Assembly (NCBI RefSeq): GCF_900090265.1
Contig: NZ_LT607752.1
Coordinates: 3,038,001 to 3,102,000 of the forward strand
Reading direction: 5' to 3'
Source: Micromonospora rifamycinica
GTDB taxonomy: Bacteria; Actinomycetota; Actinomycetes; Mycobacteriales; Micromonosporaceae
DNA: 64,000 bases
The position numbers were made by a program, and so were the translations under genes. The notes under the pieces were generated by a model. The model had not been told where the DNA came from, ran no database searches, and saw only the letters and a list, made by a program, of their open reading frames with translations. Positions 16,575 to 24,249 of the stretch are shown here, piece after piece (the first letter of the stretch is position 1; every line of letters begins with the position of its first letter).

Positions 16575-17308
16575 CCAGCAACCTCTTCATCAAGCGGTAC
16601 GCCGACCCACAGCGCTGCTCGGCAGCGGCGGCCCACCATGCCTGGCTCAATGGGCTGGACTCCACTGTTCGCCTGCCACGCCTGATCACGAGGACCGACT
16701 GCTCTCTGATCTTCGAGCGGCTATCGGGCCGGGCAGCTGGGATGGCGGATCTTCCCCGGATGGCGGCCATCCTCGGTCGGCTACACGACGCCGCTTACCG
16801 CAGGGAACTGCACTCCGCCCGGCTCGACGAAACGCACACCACCTCGATCGGACTGGTGATTCCCGATTTCGCCAGACCGCGTCGGAAGGCGCTACACCAG
16901 ACCGCCCTCGCTACGGGAGTCGACCAGACCGTGCTCGACGCCGTCCTGGACCGGGCTGACCGACCGGCGGCCTTTTACAAGGACCCGAACGTCCGCAACT
17001 ACCTTGTTCAGCAAGAAGGCATCGCCGTCGTCGACTTCGACGATCTCACTCTCGCCCCCTTCGGCTACGACCTGGCCGGACTCCTCGTCACCACATCCCT
17101 GACGTACGGACGCCTCGACCAAGCAACCCTCACGGCCTGCATCGACGCCTACCGTTCCACCACCGCCCCGAACCGTTGCGGCTTCGACGAGCTACGGCAG
17201 TACGCCGAGCTACACCACCTTTTGACGCTCCGGTACCTCGGCACCAACGGATACCGACACCCGTGGCCCACTGTCCGGCCCTGGCCCGACCCGTTCGCGC
17301 CGACCTGA
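16571..17308 (+). CDS. Aminoglycoside-phosphotransferase-fold kinase (first)
   Basis: The 245-residue protein is short for the APH family. The catalytic loop reads FYKDPNVRNYLV: Asp and Asn keep the usual D-x4-N spacing, but the normal His before the Asp is Lys. The metal-binding Asp follows in GIAVVDFDDLTLAPFGYDL. The N-lobe is brief, with FIKRY for the ATP-binding Lys. It could phosphorylate a pathway intermediate or the finished product for self-protection. It starts at a GTG inside the methyltransferase stop and shows no frameshift. Confidence 0.78.
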   Translation: MTSNLFIKRYADPQRCSAAAAHHAWLNGLDSTVRLPRLITRTDCSLIFERLSGRAAGMADLPRMAAILGRLHDAAYRRELHSARLDETHTTSIGLVIPDFARPRRKALHQTALATGVDQTVLDAVLDRADRPAAFYKDPNVRNYLVQQEGIAVVDFDDLTLAPFGYDLAGLLVTTSLTYGRLDQATLTACIDAYRSTTAPNRCGFDELRQYAELHHLLTLRYLGTNGYRHPWPTVRPWPDPFAPT

Positions 17309-17329
17309 CCTCCTGAAGGATCCCTGCCG

Positions 17330-17980
17330 ATGGCCCCCACCACCGAACTTGTCATCGCCCGTCACGGCGAGGCCGCCTGCAACGTCGCCGGGATCGTGGG
17401 CGGCGAACACGGCTGCACCGGTCTGACCGACCGGGGCCACGAGCAGGTCACCCAGCTCGCTGTCCGCCTGGCCGCCGAACACGCAGCTCGACCGTTCTCA
17501 GCCTTCTACTCCACGCCCAGACTCCGCGTGGTCCAGACAGCCGAGATCATCAAGCGGGCACTCCACCTGCCGTCCACCATCGAGCCGGACCTTCGCGGGC
17601 CTGACCACGGCGACGCCGACGGCCGGCCATGGGCGGACGTCAAAACCGCCTTTCAGGGGCCACCCCAACACGCCCCCGACCGCCCCTACGCCAACGGCTC
17701 GGAGACCTGGAACCAGTACCTCGACCGGGCAACCAGAGCCCTACAGGAGATCCTCACCCGACACGACGGCGAACGGATCCTCATCGCCGCCCACGGCGAG
17801 ACCGTCGAGGCCGCCAACACCCTTCTCCTCGCACTCCCGCAGGACGCCTGCCTACGGCTCGGCTTCGTCACCGACCACGCCTCGATCACCCGATGGCAGC
17901 GACCCACCAACCGGTTCGGACGCACGATCTGGCAACTCGCCGCGCACAACGACACCCGACACCTCGAACCCGGGCAATGA
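17330..17980 (+). CDS. Histidine phosphatase family protein
   Basis: The 216-residue protein has the RHG motif at residues 11-13 (VIARHGEAACN), where His12 takes the phosphate, and the second catalytic His in ILIAAHGETVEAAN. The Arg of YSTPRLRVVQTAEII completes the pocket. This branch-1 phosphatase hydrolyses small phosphate esters. It lies between two APH-fold kinase genes, so the operon can both add and remove phosphate, as in pathways that carry phosphorylated (protected) intermediates. AAGGA precedes the ATG. The stop overlaps the next start. Confidence 0.88.
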   Translation: MAPTTELVIARHGEAACNVAGIVGGEHGCTGLTDRGHEQVTQLAVRLAAEHAARPFSAFYSTPRLRVVQTAEIIKRALHLPSTIEPDLRGPDHGDADGRPWADVKTAFQGPPQHAPDRPYANGSETWNQYLDRATRALQEILTRHDGERILIAAHGETVEAANTLLLALPQDACLRLGFVTDHASITRWQRPTNRFGRTIWQLAAHNDTRHLEPGQ

Positions 17981-18771
17981 GCAGCACAGACCTCCTCGCA
18001 CTCTGCCGGCGTCTCCTCGACGTCGACGTCACACCTCTGAACTGGCATCCAGGCCACGCCGGCACCCGGGTACTCCGCGCCGCCACCGCCGAACACGGGG
18101 AGGTGATCGTCAAACCCCACCGCAGCCCCCAACGACACACCCAGGAGGTGAACGCCTACCGGACCTGGGTTCCGACCCTCGGTGACCGGGCACCCCGCCT
18201 CCTCGCGGCAGCCGACGATCCGCCCGCGATCATCATCACCGCCGTGCCCGGCATCCCACTCCGCCACCGAACCCTCGACTCCGAGGCCGGGCAGGGCGCC
18301 TACCGCCAAGCGGGAAGGCTACTCAGAACGTTTCACGCCGCCGGGCCGCCGAGGCTGGAGCCGGACTGGACAGCCTGGCTCGCCCAACGAACCGAGTACT
18401 GGATCCACCAAGCCGCAGACCGCATCACGTCCCGCTTCCGCGCCGAGGTACGCGCCCACATGCGAGCCCTTCAAGACCTTGGCCCGCTCCCTGCCGTACC
18501 GTGCCACCTCGACTTCATGCCCCGGAACATGATCCACAGCGACGACGGCATCCTTCGCCTGATCGACTTCGAGCACAGCCGCTACGACCTGCCCGCCCGT
18601 GACCTCGTACGCCTCACCACCCGCATCTGGCCGCACCGCCCCGACCTACGTCACAGCTTCCTCGACGAGTACGGCCAACCCAGCACCCTCGACCGCGAGG
18701 TCCTGGAACACTGCGCGCACCTCGATGCCCTGACGGCGTGGGCAGTACAACCCCCAGATGACCGCAGGTGA
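17977..18771 (+). CDS. Aminoglycoside-phosphotransferase-fold kinase (second)
   Basis: The ATG at 17977 overlaps the phosphatase stop (ATGA), giving a 264-residue protein. The N-lobe has GEVIVKPHRSPQ with the ATP-binding Lys. The catalytic loop is PCHLDFMPRNMIH, a complete HxDx4N, and the metal site is ILRLIDFEHSRYDLPARDLV. Unlike the first kinase of this operon it has every canonical residue. It is the last gene of the operon; the next gene has its own promoter-like sequence. Resistance kinase or biosynthetic kinase cannot be told apart here. Confidence 0.88.
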   Translation: MSSTDLLALCRRLLDVDVTPLNWHPGHAGTRVLRAATAEHGEVIVKPHRSPQRHTQEVNAYRTWVPTLGDRAPRLLAAADDPPAIIITAVPGIPLRHRTLDSEAGQGAYRQAGRLLRTFHAAGPPRLEPDWTAWLAQRTEYWIHQAADRITSRFRAEVRAHMRALQDLGPLPAVPCHLDFMPRNMIHSDDGILRLIDFEHSRYDLPARDLVRLTTRIWPHRPDLRHSFLDEYGQPSTLDREVLEHCAHLDALTAWAVQPPDDRR

Positions 18772-18802
18772 CGGTTAGACATCGCAGATGGCTGGCGCCC
18801 CA

Positions 18803-18830
18803 TCGACTTAGATGCGAAGCTATCTATGTA
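18803..18830 (+). promoter_or_regulatory. Promoter-like sequence with a short inverted repeat
   Basis: TCGACT (18803-18808) and TATGTA (18825-18830) are 16 bp apart, and the -10 ends 7 nt before the GTG at 18838. TAGAT and ATCTA form a 5-bp inverted repeat across the spacer. The locally A/T-rich sequence stands out from the operon before it. Confidence 0.4.
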
Positions 18831-18837
18831 GCGCGAA

Positions 18838-19752
18838 GTGTGCATGCAGCCACATTCAGCAATGTTGGTGGTTCCATTGGAACAACTTCCTTTGTGGGGA
18901 CCGAGCACCGGTGAACAGCTATCACCGAAGCCGGTACTCACGCGACCAGCGACACTCCGCATCCTGATCACCGTGAAGGCGGCACCCAACCCCTCCGCCC
19001 GCTACGGGGAGACAGTCTGCGTCGGCGCGCTCGGCCTGGACGCTCCCTGGACGGGCTGGATCCGGCTCTACCCGGTCCACTTTCGGGAACTGGCCGACGA
19101 CAGCAAGTTCCGCAAGTACGACATCGTCCGCCTCGACGCACTGCCGGCCCGGCAGGACCAGCGCCGCGAGAGCTGGAAGCCGATCGTGGACACCATCACC
19201 ACCGAGCGACACCTTGCCAACTGGCAGCCCCGCCGCACCCTCCTTGATCCACTCATCGAAGACTCCATGTGCCAGCTCAACAAGCAGACCCGCGACGACC
19301 CGAGAGCACGATCGATCGCACTGATCCGCGTCGCCGACATCTCGGGCCTACAGGTCAAACGACGTGACGGCTGGTCGCCAGAGGACCGCAGGAAGATCGC
19401 CGGCTACCTCAATCAGCTCGACCTGCTGGAGCCGTCCCAGCGCAGCCCTCTTAAGGCACCGCGATTCACCGGCACCTACCGCTACCGGTGCGCAGACCGC
19501 CAATGCCGCGGGCACCAGCAGACACTCTGGGACTGGGAATTCGTCGCCCTACAATGTCGCCTGGCGCAGCTCACCGACGCGGAGACCACGGATCGACTCA
19601 GGCACAAGTTCCTCACCCAACTCTGCGCCGCCGACCGCGACGTGGCGTTCTACGTCGGCAACCAAGCGGCAAGGCCACAGTCCTTCAGCATCGGCGGTGT
19701 CTACGCACCCAAACGACCCACCGAACGGTACCGGCTACGCGTCAACCGATGA
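18838..19752 (+). CDS. Probable dual-OB-domain-like protein of unknown function
   Basis: The 304-residue product contains RILITVKAAPNPSARYGETV, then GWIRLYPVHFRELADDSKFR and YDIVRLDALPARQ. I recall this pattern from a widespread uncharacterised family described as having two OB-like barrels. A later part has a CxxxxC pair (YRCADRQCRGHQQTLWDWEF) that may bind metal. The start is uncertain: GTG 18838, ATG 18844 or ATG 18862 (MLVVPLEQLPLWG). It converges on the DUF4326 gene, their stops overlapping by 11 bp. Genes of both kinds occur in accessory islands; no function is established. Confidence 0.6.
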   Translation: MCMQPHSAMLVVPLEQLPLWGPSTGEQLSPKPVLTRPATLRILITVKAAPNPSARYGETVCVGALGLDAPWTGWIRLYPVHFRELADDSKFRKYDIVRLDALPARQDQRRESWKPIVDTITTERHLANWQPRRTLLDPLIEDSMCQLNKQTRDDPRARSIALIRVADISGLQVKRRDGWSPEDRRKIAGYLNQLDLLEPSQRSPLKAPRFTGTYRYRCADRQCRGHQQTLWDWEFVALQCRLAQLTDAETTDRLRHKFLTQLCAADRDVAFYVGNQAARPQSFSIGGVYAPKRPTERYRLRVNR

Positions 19753-20038
19753 TCTCGGTCAACACATCCGCATGACAGGCATCCTCCACACGACACCAAC
19801 ACGCCAACTGCTTACCGGCGAGATCCCGCCGCGCCCGCTCGACAAGCTCCGGCTGCCCCACGAGCCACTGCCGATACAGGCGCAGCGCCTCCGCCCGATC
19901 ATGTTTCCGCATGCTGAACGGATTGGCCCAGGGAGAACGCCGCAACCCGAACCCCTGCCGCCCCACATACACGGCACCGGCCGGCACCACCGGGTGATAC
20001 AGGTCCCCCTGCACGCGAACCCGTGACTGCGCCACCAC
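19742..20038 (-). CDS. DUF4326-domain protein
   Basis: The conserved part reads AGAVYVGRQGFGLRRSPWAN, then a helical stretch (YRQWLVGQPELVERARRDLA) and GKQLACWCRVEDACHADVLT. The CWC and CHAD cysteines and histidine are the signature of DUF4326. The frame is open up to 20176; I chose the GTG at 20036-20038 (VVAQSRVRVQGDLYHPVV) because the upstream part has no conserved look. Length is then 98 residues, normal for the family. Function is unknown. It ends inside the 3' end of the converging gene, beside tRNA-Lys. Confidence 0.75.
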   Translation of the reverse strand: MVAQSRVRVQGDLYHPVVPAGAVYVGRQGFGLRRSPWANPFSMRKHDRAEALRLYRQWLVGQPELVERARRDLAGKQLACWCRVEDACHADVLTEIIG

Positions 20039-20210
20039 CCGATCAGCGTAGCCGTCACCAACGGGCTTCAGGTGGCAGCTCGCGTCCATCCAGTCCGGGC
20101 AGGCGACCCCGGTCCAACGGCTCCCGAGCACCCACCGAGACACCGAGCCACGAACAGCAATGCCAAAAGACTCCAACCCAGGGTGAAACCCCAGGTCAGA
20201 GCCTTTTTGG

Positions 20211-20286
20211 TGGTGCGCCGCCAGGGACTCGAACCCCGAACCCGCGGATTAAGAGTCCGCTGCTCTGCCAGTTGAGCTAGCGGCGC
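20211..20286 (-). tRNA. tRNA-Lys (anticodon CTT)
   Basis: The full cloverleaf can be folded: acceptor GCGCCGC pairs with GCGGCGC, the anticodon loop is CTCTTAA, the T-loop is TTCGAGT and the 3' CCA is encoded. Its 3' end faces the accessory block to the left, the usual arrangement when an element integrates into a tRNA gene. Confidence 0.95.
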
Positions 20287-20470
20287 TCGTTGGCACGCAG
20301 AGAACATAGCACGGGGCAGGAGCGGGGTTCCAATCCACTACCCGGCTCCCCCCTTCGGTCGAGCTTAACGGTCAAAAGCCGCCAAATCCCCCACCGTACA
20401 ACGTGCGGGATCGAGCCGGTGGCCTGGATGGGGCACGATGTCCGCCAGGTACGCGAGAACAGAGGTGGGG

Positions 20471-21742
20471 ATGGGCAGGTTAACGCGGGGCGGGGCGATG
20501 GCGGGCGCTCTCGTCCTGGCGGCGTCGCTGGCTCTGGCCGGGTGCGGCGGCGACCAGAAGAAGCAGGCCGAGTTCGTCGGTGGCACCGGGGCTTCGCCGA
20601 GCACCGAGGCGGTGGCCCCGACGCAGTCCGACGGGGCGTCGCCGTCGGCGCCGGCCGCCGGCCTGGCGGTCAGTCCGGCCGACGGGGCGAAGAGCAGGCC
20701 GGTCAGCACCGAGATCAGCGCCGACCTCCCGGGCGGCGGCAAGATCTCCTCGGTCACCCTCACCACGGGTGACGGCAAGCAGGTCGGCGGGAAGATGCGT
20801 CTGGACGGCAGCTCCTGGGTGCCGTCGTCGGCCCTGAAGTACAACACCAGATACAAGGCCACGGTGACCGGCACCGGCGCCGACGGCCAGCCCCGGCAGG
20901 GGGTGAGTACGTTCACCACGATGGCCAAGCCGACGTCGATGATCGGCTCCGGCCTGTACCTCTTCGACGACCGGACGTACGGCGTGGCCATGCCGGTGGT
21001 GGCCGAGTTCAGTCCGGGTATCCCGAAGAAGGACCGGGCGGCCGTCCAGAAGCGGATGTTCGTCAAGACCGATCCGCCGCAGCCGGGTGCCTGGCACTGG
21101 GTCTCCAGCGGCACCCAGGCGTACTACCGGGGGCCGGAGTACTGGCAGCCGGGGACGACGTTGAGCGTCCGGATCGCGCTGGCCGGGATTCCGCTGAGCA
21201 ACGGCCGGTACGGCAACGTGGACCGGTCGGCCACCGCCAAGATCGGGCGGGCCTTCGAGATGAAGGTGGACAACGCCACCAAACAGATGGAGGTCTTCGA
21301 GGGCGGTCAGCTGATCAAGACGTTGCCGGTCAGCCTGGGCAAGAAGAGCACGCCCTCCTCCAGCGGCACGATGGTGGTGATGGAGAAGAAGGAGAAGACC
21401 GTCTTCGACACCATGGACGAGCCGGACCCGGCCAACCAGTACCGCACCGAGATCGATTTCGCCCAGCGGCTGACCTGGGGCGGCGAGTACATCCACGCGG
21501 CACCGTGGTCCGAGGGGGTGCAGGGTCGGCGGAACGTCTCGCACGGCTGCGTCAACGTCTCGATGGCGATGGGCAGGTGGCTCTTCTCCCAGACGAAGGT
21601 CGGTGACCCGATCACGGTCAAGGGCACCCCGCGCAAGCTCGAACCCGGCAACGGGTGGACGGCCTGGAGCCTGACCTGGGCGGAGTTCGTCAAGGGCAGC
21701 GCGCTGCCGGTTCCGCAGGGCGGCTCGGGCCCCCTGGTCTGA
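20471..21742 (+). CDS. L,D-transpeptidase lipoprotein (first of two)
   Basis: The 423-residue protein starts at ATG 20471 with an AGAGG site. It has a lipoprotein signal ending in LALAGC, an Ig-like domain (about residues 65-150), then a second small domain and a YkuD catalytic domain. The active-site motif is SHGCVNVS with His and nucleophile Cys. It should make 3-3 crosslinks between stem peptides of peptidoglycan on the outside of the membrane, as mycobacterial LdtMt2 does. The next gene is a close paralog of the same layout. A strong hairpin at 21750-21784 separates the two. Confidence 0.92.
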   Translation: MGRLTRGGAMAGALVLAASLALAGCGGDQKKQAEFVGGTGASPSTEAVAPTQSDGASPSAPAAGLAVSPADGAKSRPVSTEISADLPGGGKISSVTLTTGDGKQVGGKMRLDGSSWVPSSALKYNTRYKATVTGTGADGQPRQGVSTFTTMAKPTSMIGSGLYLFDDRTYGVAMPVVAEFSPGIPKKDRAAVQKRMFVKTDPPQPGAWHWVSSGTQAYYRGPEYWQPGTTLSVRIALAGIPLSNGRYGNVDRSATAKIGRAFEMKVDNATKQMEVFEGGQLIKTLPVSLGKKSTPSSSGTMVVMEKKEKTVFDTMDEPDPANQYRTEIDFAQRLTWGGEYIHAAPWSEGVQGRRNVSHGCVNVSMAMGRWLFSQTKVGDPITVKGTPRKLEPGNGWTAWSLTWAEFVKGSALPVPQGGSGPLV

Positions 21743-21749
21743 CACACCC

Positions 21750-21784
21750 GGCCCGGGTCGACGCGGTCCGCGTCGACCCGGGCC
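21750..21784. terminator. Perfect 16-bp hairpin between the two L,D-transpeptidase genes
   Basis: A 16-bp perfect stem with a GTC loop starts 8 nt after the first gene's stop. There is no T-run, as is usual for high-GC actinobacterial terminators. Confidence 0.75.
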
Positions 21785-21918
21785 GACGTGGACCGGTGAC
21801 CCACCGTGTTCACACTTCGTCCACCGGCGTGTTTCAGTTCACCCTTCGCAACCGACGGGCGCTCCCACACGTCAGTGAGGCACGATGGAACATCGGGGAC
21901 CACGACTGCGAGGGAATC

Positions 21919-23214
21919 ATGCGACTTGTCCAGGACCATCTGACCGGGCGTACCGGTCGCCGCCGGGTGCTCGCGGCGGGGGTCCTCGCCGCGACGCTGG
22001 CCCTCACCTCCGCCTGCACCGGCTCCGGCGGTGACAAGCCGTCGAGTTGGCAGGGCGGCGGCGGGGAGAGCGCGCCCAAGGCCACCGCGACGATCAGCGA
22101 GCCGAAGGCCGACGCCACCGACGTCCCCGCCTCGACCGGCATCGTCTTCGCGGCCAAGGACGCCAAGGAGACCACCGTCGCGCTCACCGACGCGGCCGGC
22201 AAGCCCGTCGAGGGCAAGCTCGCCGCGGACGGTGCGAGCTGGCTGCCCGACAGCACCCTGGAGTACGGCGGGAAGTACACCGCCACCGTGACGGCCACCG
22301 GCGACGACGGCAAGTCGGCGACGGCGACCAGCGCCTTCACTGTGATGGCCAAGCCGGACAAGCAGGTGCGGGTGACCAGCTTCCTCGGCGACGACCAGGT
22401 GGTCGGCGTGGCCATGCCGCTGATCGTGAAGTTCGGTCGTGCCGTCCCCGAGGACTACCGCGACGACGTGCAGCGACGGATGACGGTCACCAGCACCCCG
22501 GCCCAGGAGGGCGTCTGGCACTGGGTCAGCCCCACCGAGGTCCGTTACCGGCCGAAGGAGTTCTGGAAGTCGGGCAGCACCGTGTCGTACCGGGTGCGGG
22601 CCGGTGGGCTGCCGATGGGCGACGGTTGGTACGGCCGGTCCGACCTGACCGTGGACATCAAGATCGGCCCGGCGGTGGTGATGCAGGTCGACAACAAGAC
22701 CAAGCGGATGACCGTCACCAAGGACGGCAAGGCCGTCAAGACCGTCCTGGTCAGCCTGGGCAAGAAGAGCACCCCGTCGTCCAGCGGCACCATGGTGGTG
22801 ATCGAGAAGCTCCGTAAGACGGTCTTCGACACCATGGAGGAGCTCGGCCCCGAGGAGGGCTACCGCACCAAGATCGACTATGCCCAGCGGCTCACCTGGG
22901 GTGGCGAGTTCATCCACGCCGCCCCCTGGTCGGAGGGGCAGCAGGGCACCACGAACGTGTCGCACGGCTGCGTCAACGTGTCGATGAAGGACGGCGCCTG
23001 GCTGTTCGCCAACACGAAGATCGGTGACCCGATCACGGTCAAGGGCACCGAGCGCAAGCTCCAGAACGGCAACGGCTGGACCGACTGGAACATGAGCTGG
23101 GACGAGTACGTCAAGGGCAGCGCCCTGCCGTACGACCCGGACGCCGGGCAGCCGGACGCCGGCACCGCCCCGGACGGCACCGCCCCGGAGCCGAGCGCCA
23201 CGCCGACGTCCTGA
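21919..23214 (+). CDS. L,D-transpeptidase lipoprotein (second of two)
   Basis: The start is ATG 21919, after GAGGGA. The 431-residue product has a lipobox (LALTSAC), an Ig-like domain, a linker domain and a YkuD domain with SHGCVNVSMKDGAWLF. It parallels the first gene along its whole length, for example in VSLGKKSTPSSSGTMVV, HAAPWSEG and the C-terminal TDWNMSWDEYVKGSALP, so it arose by tandem duplication. The C-terminal tail is Pro/Ala/Asp-rich. The activity should be the same 3-3 peptidoglycan crosslinking. An upstream gap of 176 nt and the hairpin suggest separate transcription. Confidence 0.92.
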   Translation: MRLVQDHLTGRTGRRRVLAAGVLAATLALTSACTGSGGDKPSSWQGGGGESAPKATATISEPKADATDVPASTGIVFAAKDAKETTVALTDAAGKPVEGKLAADGASWLPDSTLEYGGKYTATVTATGDDGKSATATSAFTVMAKPDKQVRVTSFLGDDQVVGVAMPLIVKFGRAVPEDYRDDVQRRMTVTSTPAQEGVWHWVSPTEVRYRPKEFWKSGSTVSYRVRAGGLPMGDGWYGRSDLTVDIKIGPAVVMQVDNKTKRMTVTKDGKAVKTVLVSLGKKSTPSSSGTMVVIEKLRKTVFDTMEELGPEEGYRTKIDYAQRLTWGGEFIHAAPWSEGQQGTTNVSHGCVNVSMKDGAWLFANTKIGDPITVKGTERKLQNGNGWTDWNMSWDEYVKGSALPYDPDAGQPDAGTAPDGTAPEPSATPTS

Positions 23215-23256
23215 CCGGGAGGTCGACACCCCGACCCGACCGGAGCACCGACCGTC

Positions 23257-23294
23257 CACGATCGGCCCCCGCCGCCAGGTGGGGGCCGATCGTG
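23257..23294 (+). terminator. Hairpin after the second L,D-transpeptidase gene
   Basis: A 14-bp perfect stem (CACGATCGGCCCCC and its complement) with a 10-nt loop lies 43 nt after the stop codon. Confidence 0.8.
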
Positions 23295-23358
23295 CGTCCG
23301 GGACAGGCACGACGGGTGGCGACAGCGGGGGCGTCCCCCCGGCAGACCCCGGATACGA

Positions 23359-23388
23359 CTCAGGCCCCCTCGGACGAGGGGGCCTGAG
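23359..23388. terminator. Hairpin downstream of tRNA-His
   Basis: A 12-bp perfect stem CTCAGGCCCCCT / AGGGGGCCTGAG with a 6-nt loop, 25 nt beyond the 3' end of the minus-strand tRNA. Confidence 0.7.
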
Positions 23389-23413
23389 CTGCGGTGGAAA
23401 GCTCCACCAACCG

Positions 23414-23486
23414 GGTGACTGATGGGAATTGAACCCACGACAACCGGGACCACAACCCGGTGCTCTGCCAACTGAGCTACAGCCAC
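23414..23486 (-). tRNA. tRNA-His (anticodon GTG)
   Basis: The cloverleaf is complete: acceptor GTGGCTG pairs with CAGTCAC (one G-T pair), the anticodon loop is TTGTGGT and the T-loop is TTCAATT. The discriminator is C, and the base before the 5' end is G, as histidine tRNA requires. CCA is not encoded. Confidence 0.93.
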
Positions 23487-23585
23487 CATGCCGTCCGCTC
23501 CGGTCTCCCGGGCGGGTGCGGACTAATAATAGCCACACCCGGGCGGGGCCCGTCCAGCGGGTTGCACCCCGACCGGCGGACCGGG

Positions 23586-24176
23586 TTAGAGCTGCGCGGC
23601 GATCGCCCTCGCCGTGTCCACGTCCGGGCCGGGCAGTGGCACGAACAGGGTGCGCCGGTAGTACTCCAGCTCCCGGATGCTCTCCCGGATGTCGGCCAGC
23701 GCCCGGTGCGCCAGCCCCTTCTGCGGCTGGCCGAAGTACACCCGGGGATACCAGCGCCGGCACAACTCCTTGATCGACGACACGTCGATCATGCGGTAGT
23801 GCAGGTGGGCGTCGAGCCGGGTCATGTCCCGGGCGATGAAGCCGCGGTCGGTGGCGATGGAGTTGCCACACAGCGGCGCGGTGCGCGGGTCCTTCACGTG
23901 GCTGGTCACGTACTCCAGGACCAGGTCCTCGGCCTCGGCCAGGGTGACCGTGGAACGGCGGGCCTCCTCGGTCAGGCCGGACTTCGCGTGCATGGTGCGG
24001 ACGATCTCCGGCATCGCGGCCAGGGCCTCGTCGTCGGCGTGGATGACCACGTCCACCCCCTCACCCAGCACGTTGAGGTCGGGGTCGGTGACCAGTGCGG
24101 CGACCTCGATCAGCTTGTCGCTGGTGAGGTCGAGCCCGGTCATCTCACAGTCGATCCAGACGAGTAGGTCAGCCAC
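23586..24176 (-). CDS. orn: Oligoribonuclease
   Basis: The 196-residue DEDDh exonuclease has Exo [11 protein letters not shown], Exo II in [14 protein letters not shown] and Exo [14 protein letters not shown]. It degrades 2-5 nt RNA fragments, including pGpG, to mononucleotides in the cytoplasm. The length matches the family. The GTG start lies 6 nt after TAGTCT (24183-24188) on the minus strand, so it is probably leaderless. It is transcribed divergently from the membrane glycosyltransferase gene. Confidence 0.96.
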   Translation of the reverse strand: MADLLVWIDCEMTGLDLTSDKLIEVAALVTDPDLNVLGEGVDVVIHADDEALAAMPEIVRTMHAKSGLTEEARRSTVTLAEAEDLVLEYVTSHVKDPRTAPLCGNSIATDRGFIARDMTRLDAHLHYRMIDVSSIKELCRRWYPRVYFGQPQKGLAHRALADIRESIRELEYYRRTLFVPLPGPDVDTARAIAAQL

Positions 24177-24237
24177 CGCAACAGACTACGCGCAGCCCAG
24201 GTGCCCGCGCCTCGGCACTGTCGGGGGACGGGACCGC

Positions 24238-24243
24238 TAGGGT
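24238..24243 (+). promoter_or_regulatory. -10 box TAGGGT of the GT87-type gene (leaderless)
   Basis: TAGGGT ends 6 nt before the GTG start at 24250 and no ribosome site is present. Confidence 0.5.
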
Positions 24244-24249
24244 TTCCCC

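Noticed and set aside
21307..23871. A minus-strand open frame of 854 codons opposite the L,D-transpeptidases and across tRNA-His
   Set aside because: It crosses a tRNA gene and two terminators and is antisense to clear genes.
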